Shown here piece by piece: positions 32,561 through 41,289 of a stretch of 64,000 nucleotides of DNA. Position numbers and translations under genes: made by a program. Below the pieces are notes generated by a model. The model was given only the letters and a program-made list of their open reading frames with translations. It made no database searches and was not told the origin of the DNA. Within the stretch, counting starts at the first letter, position 1; the number at the start of each line of letters is the position of its first letter. Source of the DNA: Micromonospora inyonensis (lineage in GTDB: Bacteria; Actinomycetota; Actinomycetes; Mycobacteriales; Micromonosporaceae); contig NZ_FMHU01000002.1 of assembly GCF_900091415.1 (NCBI RefSeq), forward strand, positions 2,418,001-2,482,000. The letters run 5' to 3'.

Positions 32561-33289
32561 ATGTCGAGGCGGATCACCTTCCAGGTGCGCGAGAACTCGC
32601 CCGTGACCGAGGTCCGGCTCGCCGGCACCCTGGACGTGCAGACCATGCGGCCCGTGCACGCCGTGCTGAACCGGTGTCTCACCGCCCAACCCGACGCGCT
32701 CGTCGTCGACCTGGCCGAACTGACCGTCTGCGACCCCCTGGCGCTCGCCGTCTTCGCTGCCGCCGCCCGTCAGGCCGCGGACTGGCCGGCGGTGCCGATG
32801 GTGCTCTGCGCCCCGCCGCCGGAGGCGGCGACCTGGCTCGCCGAGTCCACCGCCTGCCGGGTGCTGCCGGTCTGCCGGGACCGCGCCGAGGCCAGCCGGA
32901 AGGTCGACGCGACCGCCGCGCCCCGGCTGCGGGCCCGGCTCCAGCCGGTCGCGGACGCCTGCCGTCGGGCCCGGGAACTGGCCCGGGACGCCTGCGGACG
33001 GTGGAACCTGCCGGAGCTGGTCGGTCCGACCACGGTGGTGCTCAGCGAACTGGTGGGCAACGTGGTCCGGCACGCCGGCACCCCGATGCAGGTCACGCTG
33101 ACGCTGCGCCGGCCGTACCTGCACGTCGCGGTGGTGGACGGTAGCCGGGCCGCCGCCCGTCCCGCCGATCCGGACCACTGCGCCGAGGGCGGGCGCGGGC
33201 TGCTGCTGGTCCGGGAGCTGACCCAGCGCTGGGGCAGTTCGCCGGCCGGGGACGGCAAGGTGGTCTGGGCGATGCTTCCCGCCGTGTAG
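32561..33289 (+). CDS. STAS domain fused to anti-sigma HATPase domain
   Basis: A 242-residue protein. Residues 1-105 are a STAS domain ([40 protein letters not shown]). Residues 130-242 are a SpoIIAB/RsbW-like HATPase with N-box [16 protein letters not shown], the strand [13 protein letters not shown] and G2-like [16 protein letters not shown]. In standard partner switching, the antagonist (STAS) and anti-sigma kinase (HATPase) are separate proteins. Here they are one chain. The STAS phospho-acceptor Ser position appears to read CDP, so it may not be phosphorylatable. A stress-sigma promoter precedes it, implying feedback. The ATG at 32561 lies nine bases after a GCGAGG-like site. Confidence 0.8.
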   Translation: MSRRITFQVRENSPVTEVRLAGTLDVQTMRPVHAVLNRCLTAQPDALVVDLAELTVCDPLALAVFAAAARQAADWPAVPMVLCAPPPEAATWLAESTACRVLPVCRDRAEASRKVDATAAPRLRARLQPVADACRRARELARDACGRWNLPELVGPTTVVLSELVGNVVRHAGTPMQVTLTLRRPYLHVAVVDGSRAAARPADPDHCAEGGRGLLLVRELTQRWGSSPAGDGKVVWAMLPAV

Positions 33290-33319
33290 CCTTACGCCCA
33301 ATTTTTCCCTTCCTGCCTG

Positions 33320-33344
33320 GTTTCATAGGGAGAGTGACGGGTAG
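33320..33344 (+). promoter_or_regulatory. SigB/SigF-type promoter of ctaD
   Basis: GTTT (33320-33323), a 15-base spacer and GGGTAG (33339-33344) match the stress consensus, 43 bases upstream of the ctaD ATG. Confidence 0.65.
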
Positions 33345-33387
33345 CCACGCCCGTCCAATCCGGCATGCGGGCGGGGTGAGAAACGGC

Positions 33388-35391
33388 ATGACGACATCGA
33401 CCACCACGGGGCCGGGTCGGGACCGGGGACCGGCGATCCTCGCGCCGGCCCGGTTCGGCGGTTATCCCGGGCCCGTCCGACCGACGGTGCCGGGCGGGAA
33501 GCTGACCCGGTTCCTCGCCACCACCGACCACAAGCAGATCGGGCTGCTGTACCTGCTCACCTCGTTCGGCTTCTTCCTGGTCGCCGGGGTCCAGGCCATG
33601 CTGATCCGGGGCGAACTGGCCCGGCCGGGAATGCAGTTCCTCGCCCCCGAGCAGTACAACCAGCTCTTCACCTCGCACGGCACGATCATGCTGCTGCTCT
33701 TCGCCACCCCGGCCGCGTTCGGGTTCGGCAACTACCTGGTGCCGATCCAGATCGGCGCGCCGGACGTGTCGTTCCCCCGGCTGAACGCGCTGGCCTACTG
33801 GCTCTACCTGCTGGGCGGGCTGATGGTCCTCGGCGGCTTCTTCAACCCCGGCGGATCGGCCGACTTCGGCTGGACGGCGTACACGCCGTTGAGCCGGGTC
33901 GAGCACTCCCCCGGGGTCGGCGCGAACCTGTGGGTGATCGGCCTGGTGATCTCCGGCCTGGGCACCATCCTCGGCGCGGTCAACCTGGTCACCACCGTGC
34001 TCACCCTGCGCGCCCCGGGCATGACCATGTTCCGGATGCCGATCTTCACATGGAACATGCTGCTCACCAGCGTCCTGGTGATCATGGTCTTCCCGCTGCT
34101 GGCCGCCGCGCTGCTCGCGCTCGCCGCGGACCGGTTGCTCGACGCGCACGTGTTCGACCCGGACACCGGTGGCCCGCTGCTCTGGCAGCACGTGTTCTGG
34201 TTCTTCGGCCACCCCGAGGTGTACATCATCGCGCTGCCGTTCTTCGGCATCATCACCGAGATCATCCCGGTCTTCGCCCGCAAGCCGATCTTCGGCTACA
34301 AGGGACTGGTCGGCGCGACCATCGCGATCACCGTCCTGTCGATGACCGTCTGGGCGCACCACATGTTCGGCACGGGTCAGGTGCTGCTGGCGTTCTTCAG
34401 CATCCTGAGCTACCTGATCGCGGTGCCCACGGGAGTGAAGTTCTTCAACTGGATCGGCACCATGTGGAAGGGTCAGCTCACCTTCGAGACGCCGATGCTG
34501 TTCGCGGTCGGGTTCCTGGTGACGTTCCTGCTCGGCGGGCTGACCGGGGTGCTGGTGGCCTCCCCGCCGGCCGACTTCCACCTCACCGACACCTACTTCG
34601 TGGTGGCCCACTTCCACTACGTGCTGTTCGGCACGGTGGTCTTCGCGCTCTTCGGTGGCTTCTACTTCTGGTGGCCGAAGATGACCGGGCGCCTGATGGA
34701 CGAGCGACTGGGCAAGGCGCACTTCTGGACGATGTTCGTCGGCTTCCACGGCACGTTCCTGGTGCAGCACTGGCTCGGCGCCGAGGGCATGCCCCGCCGG
34801 TACGCCGACTACCTGCCCACCGACGGCTTCACCGTCCTGAACACGGTGTCGACGATCTTCTCCTTCGTCCTCGGCGCCTCCACCCTGTTCTTCGTCTGGA
34901 ACGCCTGGAAGTCCTGGCGGTACGGGGCGATGGTGACCGTCGACGACCCGTGGGGCTTCGGCAACTCGCTGGAGTGGGCCACCACCTGCCCGCCCCCGCT
35001 GCGCAACTTCGACCGGATGCCCCGGATCCGCTCCGAACGTCCCGCCTTCGACGCCAAGTACGGCCCGCTCGTGGCCGACCTCGGCCGTGACCTGCCGCAG
35101 CGCTCCACCCGCCCACCCCAGACGTTCGGCGAGGAGATGCACCACGAACGGCACGTGCCGGAGTCGCCGAGCGCCGCGGGTGCGCACGGGGCGCGGGAGG
35201 CGGCTGCCTACCACCCGGCACCGCAGTCCGGTGCCCGGCCGGTGGACGTGCCGGACCCGGACGAGGTGCTCCGCCCGAGCTTCGAGGAGACCGGTGAGCC
35301 GGAGAACCCGTTCGGCTCGGAACGGGGACCGGACAACAACGACCGCTGGCAGCACCCGCACGGACCGGGCGACCACCCACCGGAGCGCTGA
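33388..35391 (+). CDS. ctaD: Cytochrome c oxidase subunit I (aa3-type)
   Basis: A 667-residue membrane protein with about twelve transmembrane helices. Haem and copper ligands are all visible: [10 protein letters not shown] (low-spin haem His), [13 protein letters not shown] (CuB His and cross-linked Tyr), [11 protein letters not shown] (two CuB His), and [14 protein letters not shown] (haem a3 and haem a His). The proton-channel region [12 protein letters not shown] is also present. The C-terminal 130 residues are a hydrophilic Pro/Glu-rich extension. The ATG at 33388 follows a GGTGAG site. No other oxidase subunit (ctaC/E/F) is adjacent, and the stress promoter suggests this is an alternative or additional copy rather than the main operon copy. 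That is inference. Confidence 0.93.
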   Translation: MTTSTTTGPGRDRGPAILAPARFGGYPGPVRPTVPGGKLTRFLATTDHKQIGLLYLLTSFGFFLVAGVQAMLIRGELARPGMQFLAPEQYNQLFTSHGTIMLLLFATPAAFGFGNYLVPIQIGAPDVSFPRLNALAYWLYLLGGLMVLGGFFNPGGSADFGWTAYTPLSRVEHSPGVGANLWVIGLVISGLGTILGAVNLVTTVLTLRAPGMTMFRMPIFTWNMLLTSVLVIMVFPLLAAALLALAADRLLDAHVFDPDTGGPLLWQHVFWFFGHPEVYIIALPFFGIITEIIPVFARKPIFGYKGLVGATIAITVLSMTVWAHHMFGTGQVLLAFFSILSYLIAVPTGVKFFNWIGTMWKGQLTFETPMLFAVGFLVTFLLGGLTGVLVASPPADFHLTDTYFVVAHFHYVLFGTVVFALFGGFYFWWPKMTGRLMDERLGKAHFWTMFVGFHGTFLVQHWLGAEGMPRRYADYLPTDGFTVLNTVSTIFSFVLGASTLFFVWNAWKSWRYGAMVTVDDPWGFGNSLEWATTCPPPLRNFDRMPRIRSERPAFDAKYGPLVADLGRDLPQRSTRPPQTFGEEMHHERHVPESPSAAGAHGAREAAAYHPAPQSGARPVDVPDPDEVLRPSFEETGEPENPFGSERGPDNNDRWQHPHGPGDHPPER

Positions 35392-35412
35392 CGGGTCGGT
35401 GGCGCGGGGCCC

Positions 35413-36552
35413 TCAGCGGCGCGGGACGGTGGGCGCGAGACCGGCGGCGGTGAGCGAGCGCCGCACGGCCGGCTGCGCCCCGGTCAGCCGCAGCGGCACC
35501 CCGCTGCGCTCGGCGGCGTCCCGGCCGGCCATCAACGCGGCGACCCCGCCGGCGTCGACGCCCCCCGCACGGTCCAGCTCCACCACCACCTCACGGGGCT
35601 GGCCGGTCAACGCTCCCAGTACGGCTCGACGCAACTGGTCCGCGCCGTCCCGGTCCACCTCGCCGCCGACCTCCACCACCACCCGGTCACCGGCGTGCCG
35701 CACCGCGATGCGGGTCCGCCCGCTCTCCGCCTCCGCGCCGTTCTGCCACGGCGGTGGGGCGTCGGCGAGCATCGCCTGACGCAGCCAGGTCAGCGCCCGG
35801 GACAGCAGGCGGGAGACGTGCATCTGGGAGATGCCGAACCGCGCCGCGATCTCGGCCTGGGTCTGGTTGCCGTAGAAGCGCATGGCCAGGATCCGCCGCT
35901 CCCGCCAGGGCAGCCGGTGCAGCAGGCCGCTGACCGTGACCCGGTCGTCGACCGACTCCAGCGCGTTGTCCGACTCCCCCACCAGGTCGCCGAACTCGGC
36001 CGAGCTCTCACCGCCGACCGGCGCGTTGAGCGAGGCGGGGCTGTACCCGGCCGCCGACTCGAGGGCGGCGAGGATCTCCTCCTGCGGCGTCTCCAGCCGC
36101 TCGGCCAGCTCCGCCACCGTCGGCGCGCGGGACAGTTCGCTGGTCAGCGCGGAGGTGGCCTGACCGACCTCGAGGATCAGGTCGCGCAGCCGTCGGGGCA
36201 CGTGCACCCCCCAGGTCCGGTCCCGGAAGTGCCGCTTGATCTCTCCCACGATGGTGATCGCCGCGTACGCGGTGAACGAACCGCGCTCCGGGTCGTACCG
36301 GTCGACGGCGTTCACCAGCCCCAGCCGGGCGACCTGCTCCAGGTCCTCCAGCGGCTCCCCCCGTCCCCGGTACCGCCGGGCCAGCCGGCCGGCGAACGGC
36401 AGGGCGAACCGGACCAGGTCGTCCCGGGCCTCCTGCCGCCGTTCGGGCGGGAGCCCCTCGATACGTGCCGCGTAGGCCAGCGCCGCCGCGTCGAGGTCCT
36501 CCAGTCCCCGATCGGTCGGTGACGGGGTGGTTGTGGTGGGCTGTCCGAACAT
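35413..36552 (-). CDS. SigB/SigF-family RNA polymerase sigma factor fused to a C-terminal STAS domain
   Basis: A 379-residue protein. Sigma region 2 is LEDLEQVARLGLVNAVDRYD with GSFTAYAAITIVGEIKRHFR. Region 3 begins HVPRRLRDLILEVGQATSAL, and region 4 is LPWRERRILAMRFYGNQTQA followed by the helix-turn-helix AARFGISQMHVSRLLSRAL. This is the SigB/SigF (group 3) pattern. Normal members stop near residue 260. Here residues 275-379 form a STAS domain (VVVEVGGEVDRDGADQLRRA, GGVDAGGVAALMAGRD) whose usual phospho-acceptor Ser is replaced (DAG). The ATG at 36552 has GAGGGAGG upstream. It probably recognises the GTTT/GGGTA promoters in this window and may be regulated by its own STAS domain. Confidence 0.88.
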   Translation of the reverse strand: MFGQPTTTTPSPTDRGLEDLDAAALAYAARIEGLPPERRQEARDDLVRFALPFAGRLARRYRGRGEPLEDLEQVARLGLVNAVDRYDPERGSFTAYAAITIVGEIKRHFRDRTWGVHVPRRLRDLILEVGQATSALTSELSRAPTVAELAERLETPQEEILAALESAAGYSPASLNAPVGGESSAEFGDLVGESDNALESVDDRVTVSGLLHRLPWRERRILAMRFYGNQTQAEIAARFGISQMHVSRLLSRALTWLRQAMLADAPPPWQNGAEAESGRTRIAVRHAGDRVVVEVGGEVDRDGADQLRRAVLGALTGQPREVVVELDRAGGVDAGGVAALMAGRDAAERSGVPLRLTGAQPAVRRSLTAAGLAPTVPRR

Positions 36553-36881
36553 CCGCGCCTCCCTCGGAAGATCCCCGCCCCGCCCGCACGACGGTCACGG
36601 GCGCGACGAGGCGCCCGCACCGGGTGCGGGAAGGACGGAAGGTGGGGAATGCCGACGAGCGACAACAGCATGCCGCGCGGCCGGTGCCGGCCGGGCCGTC
36701 GCAGCCAGCGGTGTTCCCGCTCTGTAGGTACTCAACCACGGCACCACGGGGTCACGAGGATGTTTCGTCAGGCTGGCCCGGCCGGGTCCGGGTCAGCGGG
36801 GCGACCGGCACCGGCGGGCGTGGCACACGTGGCCCCGGGAGACCGGCGGGACGCGGGAGACGGGCGGGAGCCGGCGCTCCG
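36553..36881. other. Non-coding gap upstream of the sigma-STAS gene
   Basis: This 329-base gap holds the sigma-STAS leader and whatever promoter drives it. I see no GTTT/GGGTA motif oriented toward the sigma gene, no credible small gene and no strong hairpin. Confidence 0.5.
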
Positions 36882-38234
36882 TCAGCCCACCAGCAGGCCC
36901 TGGGCGGTGCCGTTGGCGCGCAACGCGGCCAGCGCCGCGTCCACCGCCAGTGGCGGCGGGACCGGAAGGTCGTACGGCTGGTTGCGGAGCACCTCGGTGG
37001 CCCGGCGGGTGGGCACCGAGGTGACCGGGTAGCCGCGCGCGGCGGTGCGGTCCAGCGCCCGCCGACGGCGGCCGAACGCGGCGACCGCGAGCCACTGCGG
37101 CAAGCCGGCCCACGCCGGTGAGGGCACGCCCGGCGGCTCCGGCAGGACGTCCACCGAGGTGAACGGCTCGCTGCCGGCAAGCCACCACTCGGCGGCGGAG
37201 ACGCCACGCCGGGCCGCGTTCTCGCACCAGTACGGCACCAGCCCGGCCCGGACCACCTGCCACGGGTCGAGCAGCCGGCCGCACTCCACCACCAGCCGGT
37301 CACCGGTCTTGCCGGCGGAGCGCAGCCAGCCCCGGTACAGGTCGGCGGTCGCCGCGCTGAGCACCTCGGGCTGCGGGAACACCACCCGGTGCAGCGGATG
37401 GCCCCGGCGTCCGGTCCATTCCCGGGCACCGAGTTCGAATCCGGCCTCGACGCCGTTCTCGGCCAGGGCGCGGGCGGATGACACGTCCGGCGGATCCCAG
37501 TGGGAACAGTCACCCCCCGCGGAGCGGATCACCTGCCGCAGCGCCGGGCTGTCCGCGTGGAAGTCGACCGGGTCGAGGCCGCTTGCCGGGCAGCCCACCT
37601 GGAAGCTGTGCCCGCCGCCGTCGTCGCGGACCGGCCAGGTGCGGGCGTCCCGCAGCAGCAGCACGGGCGCGTCCGGTTCGAGCCGGGCGGCCAGGAACCG
37701 GGCGTACGCGCACGGCAGGCGCTGCCAGCGCACCGCGAGCGTCACCGTCTCCCCGGCCAGCGCGCCCCGGCTGGCCGGGCAGTGGACCTGGCGGACGTGG
37801 ACGTCGGCGTTGCCGCGCTGCAACCGACCGGCCAGGTTCGCCCCGTGCTCCCGGGCCGCGCGCGGGTGGTCCACCGCGCCGTCGGTCCAGCGTACGGTCA
37901 TCTCGAAGCCGGCGGGCAGCCACGGCACGCCCAGCGCGACCGCGAGGTGCACCGCCGCGCCGTGTGCCGAGCCGAGCACCGCGCCCGGGTACCGGCGCCG
38001 GGGGTACTGGTCGACGAACCAGCGGGCGACCCGCTCGGCGTCCACCTCGGCGGCCTGATCCACCGACAGCGCCACCCGGCCGACGGTCCGTGCCACGGCC
38101 GCCCGGCGCACCGCTTCCGGCGCGCCGGGGAACCGCGCCAGCGTGGGTGGGTGACTGAGGTCGGCGCAGTCCACCCCGCGCAGCGCCCGGGCGGCGGCCG
38201 CCACCAGGACCCGGGCGGTGCTGCCGCTCGTCAC
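36882..38234 (-). CDS. Conserved hypothetical protein (about 450 aa)
   Basis: A large protein with typical codon usage but no domain I recognise. Notable segments include YPGAVLGSAHGAAVHLAVAL (a GxAHG turn reminiscent of an alpha/beta nucleophile elbow but without Ser), VHCPASRGALAGETVTLAVR, GGGHSFQVGCPASGLDPVDF (His/Cys-rich), CSHWDPPDVSSARALAENGV and VPYWCENAARRGVSAAEWWL. No signal peptide or membrane helix. The start is uncertain: GTG 38234 (MTSGSTARVLVAAAARAL) begins at the first ordered region, and GTG 38324 would add a 30-residue low-complexity tail. It stands alone between the sigma-STAS gene and the CDGSH gene. Confidence 0.65.
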   Translation of the reverse strand: MTSGSTARVLVAAAARALRGVDCADLSHPPTLARFPGAPEAVRRAAVARTVGRVALSVDQAAEVDAERVARWFVDQYPRRRYPGAVLGSAHGAAVHLAVALGVPWLPAGFEMTVRWTDGAVDHPRAAREHGANLAGRLQRGNADVHVRQVHCPASRGALAGETVTLAVRWQRLPCAYARFLAARLEPDAPVLLLRDARTWPVRDDGGGHSFQVGCPASGLDPVDFHADSPALRQVIRSAGGDCSHWDPPDVSSARALAENGVEAGFELGAREWTGRRGHPLHRVVFPQPEVLSAATADLYRGWLRSAGKTGDRLVVECGRLLDPWQVVRAGLVPYWCENAARRGVSAAEWWLAGSEPFTSVDVLPEPPGVPSPAWAGLPQWLAVAAFGRRRRALDRTAARGYPVTSVPTRRATEVLRNQPYDLPVPPPLAVDAALAALRANGTAQGLLVG

Positions 38235-38502
38235 CACCCGCTCACCGGCGGGACCGGCGCCGTCGGCCGTGATCCCGGTCCGCGTTCCGCGTCCCGGCCC
38301 GACCGTCCCTCGTTCGCTCACCACGCGGCCCGGCTTCCCGTCCGGATGGGGTTCAAACGGGGCCTCCACCACCGGGCGGGACGAATCAACGGGTGCTGGT
38401 CCTTTGCGGGTCGGCCGCCCCGCAACGGGTGCCCCGCACCCGCCGTCCCGGCTGGTCCCCGGCGGGGGTTTCGGTCCATCCCGCCGGGGCATCCTGCGTC
38501 CC

Positions 38503-38718
38503 ATGTCGCAGGACGAGCAGCCCACCACGGCGGGCACCACCATCACCGCCTACCCGGACGGACCGTTGCTGGTGCGGGGTGATTTCGTCCTGCTCACCCC
38601 GGAGGGACACCCCATCGAGACGCGACGGGGGACGGTGGCGCTGTGCCGGTGCGGACGGTCGGCGTCGAAGCCGTTCTGCGACGGCACCCACAAGGTGGTC
38701 GGCTTCCGCACCGGATGA
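38503..38718 (+). CDS. CDGSH iron-sulfur domain protein
   Basis: A 71-residue protein. The C-terminal CDGSH motif is complete: LCRCGRSASKPFCDGTH, with three Cys and one His binding a 2Fe-2S cluster. Members act in redox sensing or electron transfer and iron-sulfur delivery. The ATG at 38503 is only ten bases after a GTTT-N15-GGGCAT motif resembling a stress promoter, so a near-leaderless transcript is possible. It is convergent with a haem-oxygenase-like diiron protein, a common genomic neighbour of actinobacterial CDGSH genes. Confidence 0.88.
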   Translation: MSQDEQPTTAGTTITAYPDGPLLVRGDFVLLTPEGHPIETRRGTVALCRCGRSASKPFCDGTHKVVGFRTG

Positions 38719-38804
38719 CCGGCGGGGGCACCGGCTGGCGTCGGAGACCTCGCCCACGACGGTCCACCCCGACCGAGGGCGGACGACGAGCGGCCCGGCG
38801 TCGG

Positions 38805-39848
38805 TCAGGCCGCCACGGGCAGCGACCCGACCGACGTCGCGCGCAGCGAACTGCGTCCGGCCGCCCAGCTCGTCAACAGGTGGGTGGCGAAGATCCGGTC
38901 CACGGCCAGGCAGGCCGCCGCGCCGAAGAGCACGTCGGCGGTGAGCGCCGGCTCGGCCCGGACCAGGCCGCCGCAGAGGTCGTACGCGGCGATCTGCTCG
39001 TGCACGGCGTCCGCCTCGACGTGTTCGTCGTAGAAGTCGGTGGCCACCTCGTCGAAGCCGAGCCGGCGCAGCCCGTTGCCGTACCGGCGGTTCGGCAGCG
39101 ACGAGGTCATCTCGAAGGCGGCGAGGTGCCCCACCAGCGCCCCCCGCAGCCGACGGTGCAGGCCGAACAGGGAGATCACGTTGCTGGTCGCCAGGGTCAC
39201 CGCGGGCACCGCGTCGAGGTGCGCGGCGTACCCGGTGTCCAGCCCGAGCCGGCCGAGGGTGCGGCGGAACAGTTCGGCGTGCATGCGGTCCGGCCGGCCG
39301 CCGCCGTACTCGTCCATCTGGATCTCCACCAGGGCGGCCTTGACCGCGCCACCCAGCCGGGGGATGGCCCAGGAGTGCGGGTCGGCCTCCTTGAGGTGGT
39401 AGATCGAGCGGTGCGTGACGAACTCCCGGAACTGCGCCAGGGTGGCCCGCCGGTGCAGGGCGGCGGCCAGCGACGGGCCGTCGTCGGCCCGGGCCAGCGC
39501 GGCCAGTGCCGCCGGCAGGTCGGCCGGTCGCACCGCCGGCAGCGGGCCGACCAGCTGGCGCAGCGCCGCCTCGAACCGTCGCTCGACGCGGGCCCGCAGG
39601 GCCAGCAGCGACGGCTGCCACTCCCACGCCTCGTCCACCCCGGTCCAGCCCCGGTAGTGCAGCTCGTAGCAGAGGAAGAGGGTCAGTTGCAGGTCCTCGT
39701 CGGTGAGCGGCTCCACCGGATCGCAGTCGAGGTGCGTCCGAAGGTCGTGCGGCGGCTCCCGCAACGCGGCGACGAGGGCGGCCGAGACCGGGCCGCGCGG
39801 TCGGGGCAGCGGCGCGGGCCCGTGTGCGCGCGCGGCCGGATCTGACAT
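38805..39848 (-). CDS. Iron-containing redox enzyme family protein (haem-oxygenase-like diiron fold)
   Basis: A 347-residue helical protein starting MSDPAARAHGPAPLPRPRG. Candidate iron ligands lie in LFLCYELHYRGW, YHLKEADPHSWAIPRLG, VEIQMDEYGGGRPDRMHAEL and FYDEHVEADAVHEQIAAYDL, the Glu/His/Asp set seen in haem-oxygenase-like diiron oxidases. Characterised relatives carry out oxidative fragmentations or N-oxygenation. The substrate here is unknown. The ATG at 39848 has a GAGGGAGG site. A GTTT-N15-GGGCAT element lies 30 bases upstream, matching the one ahead of the convergent CDGSH gene. The CDGSH protein might supply electrons or iron. That is inference. Confidence 0.75.
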   Translation of the reverse strand: MSDPAARAHGPAPLPRPRGPVSAALVAALREPPHDLRTHLDCDPVEPLTDEDLQLTLFLCYELHYRGWTGVDEAWEWQPSLLALRARVERRFEAALRQLVGPLPAVRPADLPAALAALARADDGPSLAAALHRRATLAQFREFVTHRSIYHLKEADPHSWAIPRLGGAVKAALVEIQMDEYGGGRPDRMHAELFRRTLGRLGLDTGYAAHLDAVPAVTLATSNVISLFGLHRRLRGALVGHLAAFEMTSSLPNRRYGNGLRRLGFDEVATDFYDEHVEADAVHEQIAAYDLCGGLVRAEPALTADVLFGAAACLAVDRIFATHLLTSWAAGRSSLRATSVGSLPVAA

Positions 39849-40002
39849 GGTGCCTCCCTCGTCGACTGCGCCGGTAGATGCCCCGGCCACCCCCGCCTAA
39901 ACGGCCTGCCCGCCCCGGCGGGCCGCGTGCTCTCCGAGTCCCGGCCACGCATCGCGTGCGGAACCTTCCGCGAGGTGGCCGGTGGACCGGCAGCGGCGCG
40001 CC

Positions 40003-41127
40003 TCAGCCCCCACCGCGCCCCGGCGTGCCGGCGTCGGCGTAGCGCAGCACCGCGCCGACGCCGTCGGTCAGCTCCGGCGCCTCGTCCGGCCCCAGCACCG
40101 TCACCCGGGCGTCGGTGCCGACCAGGGCCCGTACCAGTGCCGCGTCGGCGCGTACCCGCTGGGGATGGTCGACGGCCATGGCGGTGAGCTGACCCGGGTC
40201 GGTGGCGATCTCGGTCGGTTCCGGGCCGATCCAGAGTTCGTCGGTGGAGGACGGGTCGTCGACGATCAGCATCGTGTCGACCTGGTTGCGTTGCAGCGCG
40301 CCGACCACCGCGTCCAGGCCCGCGCCGACGTCCTCCTGGACGCCGAACCGGTCCAGCGTCTCCTGGATGCGCCGGTCGGCCACCTCGGCGACGGCCTGCA
40401 CCGTGACGTCCTCCATGGCCGCGAGATCCGCGCCACCGGCCCGCTTGCCGGCGTCGGTGCGGACCAGCCGGTCCTGCCACCGTGACGGCAGCTGGGCGGC
40501 GATCACCCCGGTGGCCCGGACGTCCCCGGCGAGGACCACCACCTCCGCGCCGACCCGTTCGGCCAGCGCGACCGTGGCCGCCGCCGCGTCGCCCGCGTTG
40601 TGGTGCCAGGCCTCGGTCGCCGCGCGCTGGTAGCGGGACTGGGACCAGCCGCCCGGCTGCACCCGTCGGAGTTGGTGACTTTCCCGACCCCGCACGTGGG
40701 CGCGCCGTGGCACCCCACCGGCGTCGACCGCCACGACGTCGGCACCGGTCCGGTCGGCCAGCACCCGCACCCAGGCGACCTCCTCGCCCCGCTGGGCGAC
40801 CAGCGGCATGGTGTGGGGCAGCGGGCCGTACGCGGCCAGGTCCCGGAGCGGGGGCGCGGAGAGGTACTCGGTGAGCGCGACCCGGCCCCGGTTGGCGAAG
40901 AGGGCGAGTCCGTAGTCCCCGGGCAGCGGGGCGTGCCCCCGGACCATCCGGTCCAGTGCCGCGACGGTCTCCGGGTCCGCCCCCTGTTCGGTGAGGCGAC
41001 CCGCCAGGGCCCGCCACCGCAGGTCCAGAGCGGGGCGTGCGTCCTGGGTGTCCCGGGAGGCGTCCAGGTAGACCGAACACCACGGCCCGGGACGTTCGTA
41101 GAGCGGGCGCAGGAAGGACAGCTCCAT
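40003..41127 (-). CDS. Rv2629-like Vms1/eRF1-type protein (baeRF family)
   Basis: A 374-residue protein opening MELSFLRPLYERPGPWCSVY, closely resembling mycobacterial Rv2629. Key segments are YLDASRDTQDARPALDLRWR, RGRESHQLRRVQPGGWSQSR-YQRAATEAWHHNA (in the eRF1-like catalytic-loop region), VVVLAGDVRATGVIAAQLPS and a C-terminal VDTMLIVDDPSSTDELWIG. The architecture matches the bacterial/archaeal eRF1-like family related to Vms1/ANKZF1 peptidyl-tRNA hydrolases, which release peptides from stalled ribosomes. Rv2629 belongs to the dormancy regulon. Activity of this protein is not proven. The ATG at 41127 has AGGAAGGA upstream. Divergent from a small membrane protein. Confidence 0.8.
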   Translation of the reverse strand: MELSFLRPLYERPGPWCSVYLDASRDTQDARPALDLRWRALAGRLTEQGADPETVAALDRMVRGHAPLPGDYGLALFANRGRVALTEYLSAPPLRDLAAYGPLPHTMPLVAQRGEEVAWVRVLADRTGADVVAVDAGGVPRRAHVRGRESHQLRRVQPGGWSQSRYQRAATEAWHHNAGDAAAATVALAERVGAEVVVLAGDVRATGVIAAQLPSRWQDRLVRTDAGKRAGGADLAAMEDVTVQAVAEVADRRIQETLDRFGVQEDVGAGLDAVVGALQRNQVDTMLIVDDPSSTDELWIGPEPTEIATDPGQLTAMAVDHPQRVRADAALVRALVGTDARVTVLGPDEAPELTDGVGAVLRYADAGTPGRGGG

Positions 41128-41289
41128 GCTCGACCCCTTTCCGGCTCGGCCCCGCGCTTACCCGTACCGGTCGCGTTGTCACCTCGCCCGTCGTACGGTG
41201 GCGGACGCGCCGTGAGCGCGTTCACTCATGTCGCTCAACCCACCCGACCGATACCATCGGTGCACAGAACAGAACTTTCGGTGGTGATG

